Shown here: piece after piece, positions 54,803 through 62,166 of the stretch
Layout: each line of letters starts with the position of its first letter
Position numbering within the stretch: position 1 is the stretch's first letter
Assembly (NCBI RefSeq): GCF_000717275.1
Contig: NZ_JNYV01000006.1
Span: forward strand, 62,001-126,000
Direction: 5' to 3'
DNA from: Kitasatospora arboriphila
GTDB taxonomy: Bacteria; Actinomycetota; Actinomycetes; Mycobacteriales; Mycobacteriaceae
Length of the DNA: 64,000 bases
Made by a program: the position numbers and the translations under genes
Notes under the pieces: model-generated
Databases searched by the model: none
What the model was told of the DNA's origin: nothing
What the model saw: only the letters and a program-made list of their open reading frames with translations

Positions 54803-55284
54803 GAGCACACCTTCCAGTCGCCGTCTTCGTTCACCAGCACCACCCCGGTGATCTGGGTCTCGTCCTTCTCCTTGCGAGACCAGTGGATGTTCGCGGTTGC
54901 GCGGTCGCCGTTGACAACCGTCTCGGAGATGTCGTCGATCTCGATGGCTCCGTCTGCGTCGCGGGCGTCGGTGTTCTCGATGGTGAACTCGTCCTCGGTG
55001 GGGAAGTCAACCGATGAGAGGTCTGCGGCACAGGTGGCGGCGCGAAAGTTCGAATAGTTGACGGCGTTCTTCGCGGTGTAGTGGTCGTTGATGGAGCGGG
55101 CCACCTTGGCCTCCTCGGTGAGCCGTTCGTCCGCCGGGCGCACCACGTAGGTGACGCCGATGGTGCCGAGCGTCAGCACGACGATCACCACCGCGATGAG
55201 AAACGGCCACATGGTCCGGCGTTCGTCGCTCGGCGGCCCCGACTTACCACCTTCACCGGACGTCCCGGAGTTCCTTGATGCCAT
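54799..55284 (-). CDS. Membrane-anchored protein with extracytoplasmic NTF2-like domain
   Basis: A 161-aa protein. A disordered cytosolic N-terminus (SGTSGEGGKSGPPSDERR) is followed by one membrane helix (MWPFLIAVVIVVLTLGTIGVTYV, about 25-47) and a small outside domain with two cysteines (ATCAADL and the C-terminal KVCS) that may pair. The pattern fits the DUF4878/NTF2-like family of secreted mycobacterial proteins. Function unknown. ATG 55284 is the first family-like start; an upstream ATG is less likely. Coupled to the rhodanese. Confidence 0.7.
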   Translation of the reverse strand: MASRNSGTSGEGGKSGPPSDERRTMWPFLIAVVIVVLTLGTIGVTYVVRPADERLTEEAKVARSINDHYTAKNAVNYSNFRAATCAADLSSVDFPTEDEFTIENTDARDADGAIEIDDISETVVNGDRATANIHWSRKEKDETQITGVVLVNEDGDWKVCS

Positions 55285-55351
55285 GGTCGCGAGCTTATAA
55301 CCCGCATTTGCCGGATGCCGCGCCGCCGTGAGACGCTGATCCGGATATTGG

Positions 55352-55370
55352 TGAGCCAATCCTAACTTGA
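55352..55370. promoter_or_regulatory. IdeR/DtxR-like iron box upstream of the binding protein
   Basis: TGAGCCAATCCTAACTTGA agrees with the 19-bp IdeR consensus (TTAGGTTAGCCTAACCTAA) at 12 of 19 positions, best in the right half CCTAACTT. It lies 57 bp upstream of the siderophore-binding lipoprotein. Confidence 0.5.
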
Positions 55371-55427
55371 TCGACGCCGTCGGGGGCGAACTCGACCTCT
55401 GGATTGCCGGACGTAAGGACTACAAAA

Positions 55428-56459
55428 GTGCGTATCAAGACAACCCGGTTGTCGCGCGGGTTCGCCCGCACGGCCGTCGCCACGGTGGCCGTCGCCGCCC
55501 TGGTGGGAACAGCCGCATGCTCAGCTCCCGACGAAGACAGTGACAGCTCAGGTGCTTCGGTCTCCGCGGAAGCCGGCGCCCTGCCCGTCACCATCACCCA
55601 CAACCTCGGCGAGACCACCATCGAGACCGAGCCCAAGCGCATCGCGACGCTCGGCCCCGGCGATTCCGACATCCTGCTGGCCCTGGGCATCAGACCCACG
55701 ACCATCGTTCCTTTCGGTGACCCGACCGGTAAGACCGCGATCGCCCCGTGGAACGAAAAGTACATCGCCGAGAACACCCCCGAGGTGCTCGGACTGGCCG
55801 CACAGGATTTGAACGGTGAGATCCCCAAGGCACTGGCCACCAACCCCGACATGATCGTCGCGGTGAACAACGCGGTCACCCAAGAGCAGTACAACAACCT
55901 CACAAAGGTCGCACCCACCCTCGTACGCGAAGCGCAGTACCAGGACTGGCTGATCCCCTGGGCCGCTTCCACCGCCGAGATCGGCAAGGCAGTCGGCATG
56001 CCCGAGAAGACCCAGGAACTGATCGACCAGACCAACCAGAAGTTCGAGGACGCCAAGGCGCAGTACCCGAACATGGTCGGCAAGAAGTCGGCCGTGATCA
56101 TCGCCGGCACCGACGGCTCCATCTCCATCTACGGCCCCGGCGACGGTCGCGGACAGATGCTGACCAACCTCGGCCAGGTGTTCCCGAAGGAACTCGAGCA
56201 GCTCGTGACCAGCGGCTTCTACGGCACCATCTCGAACGAGAACCTCAACCTGCTCAACAACCTCGACCAGGTCGTGGCCATCGACTGGGAGGGCTCCAAC
56301 GAGCGGATGAAAACGAACCCGGTCTTCAACAACCTCGACATCGTCAAGCGCGGGGGCGTCATCTACCTCGACCAGCAGACCGGAACCGCGATGTCGGTGC
56401 CGACCGTGCTGACCATCCCCTGGGCTGTCGACCAGATCGCCCCGCAGCTCGGCAAGTAG
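55428..56459 (+). CDS. Iron-siderophore ABC transporter substrate-binding lipoprotein
   Basis: A 343-aa FecB/FhuD-type binding protein with a lipoprotein signal: VAVAALVGTAAC places the lipidated cysteine near residue 31. The helical-backbone domain follows (RIATLGPGDSDILLALGI, VLGLAAQDLNGEIPKALATNPDMIVAVNN). GTG 55428 follows AAGGA with an 8-nt spacer. It has an iron-box candidate upstream. Its likely permease and ATPase genes are 3.5 kb away at 60009-62975. Confidence 0.9.
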   Translation: MRIKTTRLSRGFARTAVATVAVAALVGTAACSAPDEDSDSSGASVSAEAGALPVTITHNLGETTIETEPKRIATLGPGDSDILLALGIRPTTIVPFGDPTGKTAIAPWNEKYIAENTPEVLGLAAQDLNGEIPKALATNPDMIVAVNNAVTQEQYNNLTKVAPTLVREAQYQDWLIPWAASTAEIGKAVGMPEKTQELIDQTNQKFEDAKAQYPNMVGKKSAVIIAGTDGSISIYGPGDGRGQMLTNLGQVFPKELEQLVTSGFYGTISNENLNLLNNLDQVVAIDWEGSNERMKTNPVFNNLDIVKRGGVIYLDQQTGTAMSVPTVLTIPWAVDQIAPQLGK

Positions 56460-56464
56460 GCGCT

Positions 56465-56530
56465 GCTGGACTCGGCACAACCCGAGGTCACAGCTTCGCT
56501 GGACTCGATACAACAAAAGGTCACAGCTGC
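56465..56530. repeat. 33-bp direct repeat after the binding-protein gene
   Basis: Two 33-bp units (56465-56497, 56498-56530) share GCTGGACTCG, ACAAC and AGGTCACAGCT blocks, and a third partial GCTGGAC follows. They begin 5 nt after the gene's stop codon. Confidence 0.75.
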
Positions 56531-56579
56531 GCTGGACCTGGTCTGGGATGAGGTTTTTTGTTCCGGCCAGGTCCAGCGC
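56529..56579. terminator. 13-bp inverted repeat with T-rich loop
   Basis: GCGCTGGACCTGG (56529-56541) pairs perfectly with CCAGGTCCAGCGC (56567-56579) around a 25-nt loop containing TTTTTT. It could stop transcription of the binding protein or act as a regulatory structure before fprA. The left arm is contiguous with the 33-bp repeats. Confidence 0.5.
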
Positions 56580-56675
56580 CTACCGTGGTGGGCAGACTGT
56601 CCACAACGCCAGCACCAGGCAGGTCGCCCGGCTTTCGGCAGCGACCCCAACAGAACGAGAAAGACACTCCGACTC

Positions 56676-58064
56676 ATGAGCGATCAGAACCGTCCGCTTC
56701 GCGTGGCCATCGTCGGTGCCGGTCCGGCCGGCATCTATGCCGCTGATGCCCTGATGAAGTCGGAGAAGGCCAAAGACCGTGGTGTCTCGATCGATCTGTT
56801 CGAGCGGATGCCGGCACCGTTCGGACTGATCCGCTACGGCGTGGCACCGGATCATCCGCGCATCAAGGGCATCATCACCGCACTGCACAAGGTGCTGGAC
56901 AAGCCGCAGATCCGGTTGATCGGCAACGTCAACTACGGCAGCGACATCGCCTTGGAAGACCTGCAGCAGATGTACGACGCGGTCATCTTCTCCACCGGTG
57001 CCACCGACGACCGGGCGATGAACCTGCCCGGCATCGACCTCGACGGCTCCTACGGCGCCGCGCAGTTCGTGGCCTGGTACGACGGACACCCCGACTTCCC
57101 ACGCACCTGGCCTCTCGAGGCCGAAAAGGTCGCCGTCATCGGTGTCGGCAACGTGGCCCTGGACGTGGCGCGCGTACTGGCCAAGACCGGCGACGAACTG
57201 CTGCCCACCGAGATCCCCGCCAACGTCTACGAGGGCCTCAAGAACAACAAGGCCACCGAGGTCCACGTGTTCGGACGCCGCGGACCGGCTCAGGCCAAGT
57301 TCACCCCGCTCGAGCTCAAAGAACTCGACCACTCACCCACCATCGACGTGATCGTCAATCCCGAGGACATCGACTACGACGAGGGCTCCACCGTCGCCCG
57401 CCGGTCATCGAAGATCACCGATCAGGTCGCAACCATCATCGAGCAGTACGCGATCCGCGACCCCAAGGGCCGCCCGCACAAGCTGTTCCTGCACTTTTTC
57501 GAGTCGCCCGTGGAAATCCTGGGCGACGACGGCAAGGTCGTCGGGCTGCGCACCGAACGGACCGAGCTCGACGGCACCGGCAACGTCAAGGGCACCGGCA
57601 ACTTCACCGACTGGGAACTGGGCGCGGTCTACCGGGCCGTTGGTTACCTCTCGGACAACCTGCCGCAGATCCCGTTCGACGACCAGGCCGGCGTCATCCC
57701 CAACGAAGCGGGCCGCATCTTCAACGACGGCGCCCACATGACCGGCATGTACACCACCGGCTGGATCAAACGCGGACCCGTCGGACTCATCGGCCACACC
57801 AAGGGCGACGCCAACGAGACCGTCGACTGCCTGCTCGACGACATGCACGAGGGCAAGCTCCTCGAACCGGCCGAACCCGGCGAAGACGCGATCATCAAGT
57901 ACCTCGAGGACAAGAACGTCGCCTTCACCACCTGGGACGGCTGGTATCGGCTCGATGAGCACGAACGCGCACTCGGTGCAGCCGAGGGCCGCGAACGCGT
58001 CAAGGTCGTCGAGCGCGAAGACATGCTCGCAGCCTCTGAGCCCGACAAGGTCAACAGGGCCTGA
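56676..58064 (+). CDS. fprA: Ferredoxin-NADP reductase FprA
   Basis: A 462-aa adrenodoxin-reductase-type flavoenzyme passing electrons from NADPH to ferredoxins, for example those feeding P450s such as CYP125. FAD motif: VAIVGAGPAGIYAADAL. FGLIRYGVAPDHPRIKGI, the NADP-binding VAVIGVGNVALDVARVLAK and TGWIKRGPVGLIGHTKGDA are typical of FprA (Rv3106). ATG 56676. The tandem array B begins 23 nt after its stop. Confidence 0.93.
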   Translation: MSDQNRPLRVAIVGAGPAGIYAADALMKSEKAKDRGVSIDLFERMPAPFGLIRYGVAPDHPRIKGIITALHKVLDKPQIRLIGNVNYGSDIALEDLQQMYDAVIFSTGATDDRAMNLPGIDLDGSYGAAQFVAWYDGHPDFPRTWPLEAEKVAVIGVGNVALDVARVLAKTGDELLPTEIPANVYEGLKNNKATEVHVFGRRGPAQAKFTPLELKELDHSPTIDVIVNPEDIDYDEGSTVARRSSKITDQVATIIEQYAIRDPKGRPHKLFLHFFESPVEILGDDGKVVGLRTERTELDGTGNVKGTGNFTDWELGAVYRAVGYLSDNLPQIPFDDQAGVIPNEAGRIFNDGAHMTGMYTTGWIKRGPVGLIGHTKGDANETVDCLLDDMHEGKLLEPAEPGEDAIIKYLEDKNVAFTTWDGWYRLDEHERALGAAEGRERVKVVEREDMLAASEPDKVNRA

Positions 58065-58087
58065 CGGTCGGGTTGGGGTCGCGGCCG

Positions 58088-58405
58088 CTGCCGGTTCTGC
58101 GAGCGGCGGTAATTGTCGGCTCAGGATTCTCGCAGAAGCTCGGGCTGTAGCGCGCGCTTCTGCCGGTTTAACGAGCGACGGTCACCGCCAGCTCGCGAAC
58201 CTCGCAGAAGCTCGGGCTACAGAGCGAGCATCTGCCGGTTTAACGAGCGGCGGTCACCGCCAGCTCGCGAACCTCGCAGAAGCTCGGGCTGTAGAGCGCG
58301 CTTCTGGCAGTTCACCGAGGGGCGGTAACTGCCGGCGCACGGTCCTCGTCCTAGCTCGGTCTGCAGACCGCGCATCTGCCGGTTAGCCGAGCGGCCGAAG
58401 CGCCA
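58088..58405. repeat. Tandem array B: four 72-bp units plus a partial between fprA and merR
   Basis: Units at 58088-58159, 58160-58231, 58232-58303 and 58304-58375, then a partial. The unit starts CTGCCGGTTTAACGAGCGGC, continues with GGCGGTCACCGCC (a 6-bp palindrome around C) and CAGCTCGCGAACCTCGCAG, and ends AAGCTCGGGCTGTAGAGCGC. GCAGAAGC and GCTTCTGC make a perfect 8-bp inverted repeat across unit borders. The period is exactly 24 codons, which creates repetitive open frames on both strands; none has a start, family or other gene features. The core CTCGG-CTG-AGAGC is shared with array A. Confidence 0.9.
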
Positions 58406-58431
58406 GCGCCCCAACCTCGCCGAGCCAACCC

Positions 58432-59175
58432 CTAACCGACAGCCAACTCCAACGCATCCCGCACGAACTCCGCGTATCGGCGATGGTCGACGCCAGGGGG
58501 TGCGTAGTTCTTGCCGAACCGTTCGTCGTCGACGTACATCTGGCCGAGGCCACGCACGTAGTCGGCCGACACTGTCGCACCGCTCAGTGCGAGCCACTCC
58601 AGATGACGGGCCGCCAAGTGGCGGGCTCGCTCCCCTGACGGGTCCTCCCCCGCATCGGTGAGCTCGATCCACTGTGCAGCGATGTCCCGATGTTCTGCGG
58701 CGAAGTCTGCACGCTGCTCATCGGTGAGTGAGCGATACCAGCGATCGGATGTCGCGTAGGCGTCAGCGCCCCAGCGACTTTCGACCTCCTCGCGATGAAC
58801 GGTGTGGTCGAATCCGGCGAATGCGTCGGTGGGCATGATGTCGAGTCCCTTCTCCAGGTGGGTGATGGTGTGTTCGACCGACGACATCTGGGCGTCGATG
58901 GTGTCGCGTCGAGACCGCAGTGTCGTGAGGAGTTCCCCGAGCGCTGTTCGTGGATCTTGTTGTCCGGCAAGCACGTCAGCGATTCGCGGCAGCGACAGAC
59001 CCAACTCGCGCAAGATCAGGATGCGCTGCAGGCGGACCACTGCTGCCGAGTCGTAGTACCGGATGCCGCCGGCGCCCGTCCGTGACGGCAACAGCAGCCC
59101 GATCTGCTCGTAGTGCCGCAACGTGCGCGGCGTGACGCCCGAACTACGGGCGATCTCCCCGATCGGGTGATCCAT
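58432..59175 (-). CDS. MerR-family regulator with TipAS ligand domain
   Basis: A 247-aa TipA-like activator. The MerR helix-turn-helix GEIARSSGVTPRTLRHYEQIGLL is followed by a coiled coil (about 70-115) and a TipAS-type antibiotic-binding domain (about 120-245, ESRWGADAYATSDRWYRSLTDEQR). TipAS domains bind thiopeptides or other hydrophobic drugs. AGGAGG lies 5 nt before the ATG. A 17-bp palindrome upstream at 59212-59228 is probably its own operator. It ends 27 nt from array B. Confidence 0.9.
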   Translation of the reverse strand: MDHPIGEIARSSGVTPRTLRHYEQIGLLLPSRTGAGGIRYYDSAAVVRLQRILILRELGLSLPRIADVLAGQQDPRTALGELLTTLRSRRDTIDAQMSSVEHTITHLEKGLDIMPTDAFAGFDHTVHREEVESRWGADAYATSDRWYRSLTDEQRADFAAEHRDIAAQWIELTDAGEDPSGERARHLAARHLEWLALSGATVSADYVRGLGQMYVDDERFGKNYAPPGVDHRRYAEFVRDALELAVG

Positions 59176-59211
59176 CTCGGCCTCCTCAGGCGGTCGAGAA
59201 CCACTGTGCCC

Positions 59212-59228
59212 GTTGACGCTGCGTCAAC
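59212..59228 (-). promoter_or_regulatory. MerR/TipA-type operator
   Basis: GTTGACGCTGCGTCAAC is a perfect 8+1+8 palindrome 37 bp upstream of merR. It contains TTGACG, which can serve as the -35 on the merR strand, as usual for autoregulated MerR promoters. Confidence 0.7.
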
Positions 59229-59268
59229 CGCAAGGCCTTTGTGCAACACGCGCACCTGGAGACGCAAA

Positions 59269-59307
59269 GATCCCTCCCCCAGACAGATCGTGTCCGGGAG
59301 AGGGATC
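59269..59307 (-). terminator. Terminator of the small secreted-protein gene
   Basis: GATCCCTC (59269-59276) pairs with GAGGGATC (59300-59307), with extra CCC/GGG pairing inside. On the minus strand it is followed by TTTGCG, suiting termination 49 nt after the stop. Confidence 0.6.
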
Positions 59308-59355
59308 GAGTGGTGGTGCTGTTCACCCGCCGTGGGTGGGTGCTGGGTGCGAGCG

Positions 59356-59778
59356 TCAGTTCGGGATGCTCTGAACGCTGAACCAGTAGCCGATGTTGTT
59401 CTGCAGCGGGTCGATCTCGCTGGAGATCGTGTAGCCGGAGATGGACGTCGGGAAGCAGCCGAACCACTTGGTCTCGATGGTCAGGGACTGGCCCTTCTTC
59501 AGGACCGGGGCGAACTTCTGCGCGCCGTTGAACTCCTGGAGCGTGACGTTGGGCCAGTCGCGGCCGTATGCGGTGACCTTCATCCAGCGCTTGGTGTGCC
59601 AGGCGTTCACCCAGGGATCACCGGGCTTGCCCCACTCGCAGCTGACGCCGCCGGTGAGGTCGAGGTCGAACGGGCCCACAGGGGCGGCCTGTGCGGGCGC
59701 GGCAGCAACCACGCTGCCCGCGGCAATACCCACAGTCGCGGCTACGGCTGCGGCGGCGCGAATCAACTTCTGTTTCAT
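59356..59778 (-). CDS. Small secreted protein, unknown function
   Basis: A 140-aa protein with a clear Sec signal peptide (MKQKLIRAAAAVAATVGIAAGS, cleavage after AQA near 31). The mature part (about 109 aa) is beta-rich with two cysteines (VSCEWGKPG and KWFGCFPT) likely to form a disulfide, and is tryptophan-rich. No family is recognised with confidence. GGAGG stands 8 nt before the ATG. It is monocistronic with its own terminator. Confidence 0.75.
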   Translation of the reverse strand: MKQKLIRAAAAVAATVGIAAGSVVAAAPAQAAPVGPFDLDLTGGVSCEWGKPGDPWVNAWHTKRWMKVTAYGRDWPNVTLQEFNGAQKFAPVLKKGQSLTIETKWFGCFPTSISGYTISSEIDPLQNNIGYWFSVQSIPN

Positions 59779-59940
59779 TCTTCACTCCTCCAGGTCTGGC
59801 CACGGATGTGACTCATGAGGTTATCGCCTGATGACAGCCTGAGTGTTAGCCAAGAAACAGATAAGAAACACGGTGTCTGTGATTCGTTACCGTTCCGTGA
59901 TCCAAAGTCATGGACCGCGGGAAGATTTCGCAGTACCGGA

Positions 59941-59959
59941 GAAGGTTAGGGTAACCTGC
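59941..59959. promoter_or_regulatory. IdeR/DtxR iron box of the siderophore importer
   Basis: GAAGGTTAGGGTAACCTGC matches the IdeR consensus at 13 of 19 positions; AGGTTA and TAACCT form a perfect 6-bp palindrome around GGG. It lies 49 bp upstream of the first permease gene, so the importer should be repressed when iron is plentiful. Confidence 0.75.
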
Positions 59960-60008
59960 CTACCGTCGACGTCGTCATCCCGACACCGGCCACCCGCACA
60001 CACATGCA

Positions 60009-61046
60009 TTGAACTACACAAGACAGGTCCGGCAGATCTTGGTCAACAAATCGCGACGCATACCCGGGGTGGTACTGCTACTGGTCCTCCTGGCCATCGT
60101 CTGCGCGGCCTCGATCGCGATCGGGTCCCGCGTCATTCCCCTGCCCGAGGTCTGGGACGCGTTGTGGGCGGACAACGTTCCAGGAGCGCCCGACGCCGTC
60201 GGAATCGTGCACGACCTGCGCATCCCACGCACCGTCTTGGGCCTGGTGGTCGGTCTTGCGGTCGGCGCCGCAGGTGCGCTCACACAGGGCCATACGCGCA
60301 ACCCGCTGGCCGACCCCGGCATCCTCGGCGTCAACGCGGGCGCCGCTTTCGCAGTGGTCACGGGCGTCTACGTCCTCGGGATCACCACACCCATCCAGTA
60401 CATGGGTTTCGGGTTGCTCGGCGCGGTGGTGGCCTCGTCACTGGTGTTCTTCCTCGCGTCGGTGGGCAAGGGCGCGAGCCCGTTGACGCTGATCCTCGCC
60501 GGCACCGGACTCTCGGCGATGCTGGTGGCGCTGACCTCCGCGATCGTCCTGATCGACACCGCATCGCTCGAAGCCTGGCGCTTCTGGCAGGTGGGGTCGG
60601 TCGCCGGACGCGGATTCGACGTCATCTTCGCCACGCTGCCGTTCATCATCCCGGGGCTCATCCTGGCCATCGCCAGCGGCTTCTTCCTCAACATCCTGTC
60701 CCTGGGCGACGAGATGACCAAGGCCCTCGGGTCACGAATCGTGCAGGTGCGGATCGTCGGCATCCTGGCGATCACCCTGCTCGTCGGGTCGGCGACCGCA
60801 GCGTGCGGGCCGATCGTGTTCCTCGGCCTGGTGGCTCCGCACGTGGCCCGGTTCTTCACCGGCCCCGACTATCGCTGGGTGGTGCCCTACTCGGCGCTCA
60901 TCGGTGCCGTCGCCCTCGTCGGTTGCGACGTACTCGGCCGGATGATCGCCCGCCCCGGCGAGATCCAGGCCGGCATCGTCCTGGCTGCCGTCGGCGCCCC
61001 GTTCTTCATCGCCCTGGTACGCGCAAAGAAGTTGGTGGCGGTATGA
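60009..61046 (+). CDS. FecCD-family siderophore ABC permease, subunit 1
   Basis: A 345-aa integral membrane protein with about nine helices. FecCD signatures: RIPRTVLGLVVGLAVGAAGALTQGHTRNPLADPGILGVNAGAAFAVV and the ATPase-coupling region SLGDEMTKALGSRIVQVRIVG, then CGPIVFLGLVAPHVARF. A TTG at 60009 is used because no in-frame ATG or GTG lies near; another TTG at 60039 is possible. First gene of the importer operon. Confidence 0.88.
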   Translation: MNYTRQVRQILVNKSRRIPGVVLLLVLLAIVCAASIAIGSRVIPLPEVWDALWADNVPGAPDAVGIVHDLRIPRTVLGLVVGLAVGAAGALTQGHTRNPLADPGILGVNAGAAFAVVTGVYVLGITTPIQYMGFGLLGAVVASSLVFFLASVGKGASPLTLILAGTGLSAMLVALTSAIVLIDTASLEAWRFWQVGSVAGRGFDVIFATLPFIIPGLILAIASGFFLNILSLGDEMTKALGSRIVQVRIVGILAITLLVGSATAACGPIVFLGLVAPHVARFFTGPDYRWVVPYSALIGAVALVGCDVLGRMIARPGEIQAGIVLAAVGAPFFIALVRAKKLVAV

Positions 61047-61072
61047 CCGTGAAGTCGGTGGCGGCATGACCG
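61028..61072. repeat. 22-bp duplication at the permease 1/permease 2 junction
   Basis: GAAGTTGGTGGCGGTATGAC (start of 61028-61049) recurs as GAAGTCGGTGGCGGCATGAC (start of 61051-61072); 20 of 22 bases match, with a 23-bp period. The first copy holds the permease 1 stop within an ATGA, the second the permease 2 start. Confidence 0.85.
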
Positions 61073-62166
61073 CAGTGGCCGATCCCCCCGAGCACAAGCC
61101 GGCACCGCTGCCGGCCCGGCACCTTCGCCGCACCACGGTGCGGGTGGCCGGTGGCTCGTTTGTCGTGCGACCGTGGGCAACGGGCGTGGGGCTTGTGCTG
61201 ACCGCGCTGGCCGTCGTTCTGTTCGCGGTCAGCATCGGCACCAGCGATTTCCCGATGTCCCCCATCGATGTCGGGCGGATCCTGCTCGGCGGCGGAACCC
61301 GCGCGGAGAACGTCGTCGTCTTCGACACCCAGTTGCCGATCGGCCTGGTGAGTCTGCTGGTCGGGATGGGTCTGGGGATGTCCGGTGCACTCACCCAGGT
61401 GATCGCCCGCAACCCCTTGGCGACGCCCGACATGCTCGGCATCACCTCCGGCGCGAGTGCGGCCGCGGTGGCCGTGATCGCCTTCGGATCCACGTGGGCC
61501 TCGTGGCTGGCCGACCTCGGTCTCGCGCTCGCCGCCATGCTCGGCGGACTTCTCACCGCCACCGCGATGTACATCCTCACCTGGCGCAAGGGCATCGACC
61601 CCATCCGTCTGGTGCTCGTCGGCGTCGCGCTGACGTGGGGTCTGCAGGCCGTGATCGCCTATCTGCTCACCCGCGCCAATGTGGATCAGGTGCAGCGGGC
61701 GCAGCTGTGGATCGTCGGATCGGTGTCCGGTGCGGGCTGGAAAGCGGTGTGGCCCCCGTTGATCGTGCTGATCCCGGCCATCCTGATCGTCCTCGCCCAG
61801 TCCCGAAATCTCTCGATCCTCAGTCTGGGCGAGGACGTGTGCCGCGGGCTGGGCATCCGCGCCAACCCGGTGTCAGCGCTCATCCTCATCGTCGCGGTCA
61901 TCGTGGCGGCGGTCTGCGTCTCCTCCGCCGGCCCGATCGCGTTTGTCGCCTTGCTCGCACCACAGATCGCGATGCGGCTCACCCGGGCGGAAGTCCCGGG
62001 ACCGATCACCGCCGGGCTGACCGGTGCGTGCCTCGTGTTGGGTGGAGACCTGTTGTGCCGCACGGTGTTGCCGGCCGGACTCCCCGTCGGTGTCGTCACC
62101 GCAGGCATCGGCGGCCCCGCCCTCATCTACCTCATGGTCCAGATCAACCGAAAGGCCTCGGTATGA
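61066..62166 (+). CDS. FecCD-family siderophore ABC permease, subunit 2
   Basis: A 366-aa membrane subunit with about nine to ten helices after a 35-residue cytosolic N-terminus. LLVGMGLGMSGALTQVIARNPLATPDMLGITSGASAAAVAV is the FecCD hallmark; LSLGEDVCRGLGIRANPVSAL is the coupling segment and SSAGPIAFVALLAPQIAMRLT the late block. ATG 61066 is 19 nt after the permease 1 stop. The ATPase gene starts in an ATGA overlap. Confidence 0.9.
   Translation: MTAVADPPEHKPAPLPARHLRRTTVRVAGGSFVVRPWATGVGLVLTALAVVLFAVSIGTSDFPMSPIDVGRILLGGGTRAENVVVFDTQLPIGLVSLLVGMGLGMSGALTQVIARNPLATPDMLGITSGASAAAVAVIAFGSTWASWLADLGLALAAMLGGLLTATAMYILTWRKGIDPIRLVLVGVALTWGLQAVIAYLLTRANVDQVQRAQLWIVGSVSGAGWKAVWPPLIVLIPAILIVLAQSRNLSILSLGEDVCRGLGIRANPVSALILIVAVIVAAVCVSSAGPIAFVALLAPQIAMRLTRAEVPGPITAGLTGACLVLGGDLLCRTVLPAGLPVGVVTAGIGGPALIYLMVQINRKASV

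Noticed and set aside
57955..58386. Open frame with 24-residue repeats through array B
   Set aside because: The period of 72 bp keeps any frame open; it begins inside fprA in another frame and has no start signals. The minus-strand frame 58217-58672 is equally repetitive and overlaps merR.
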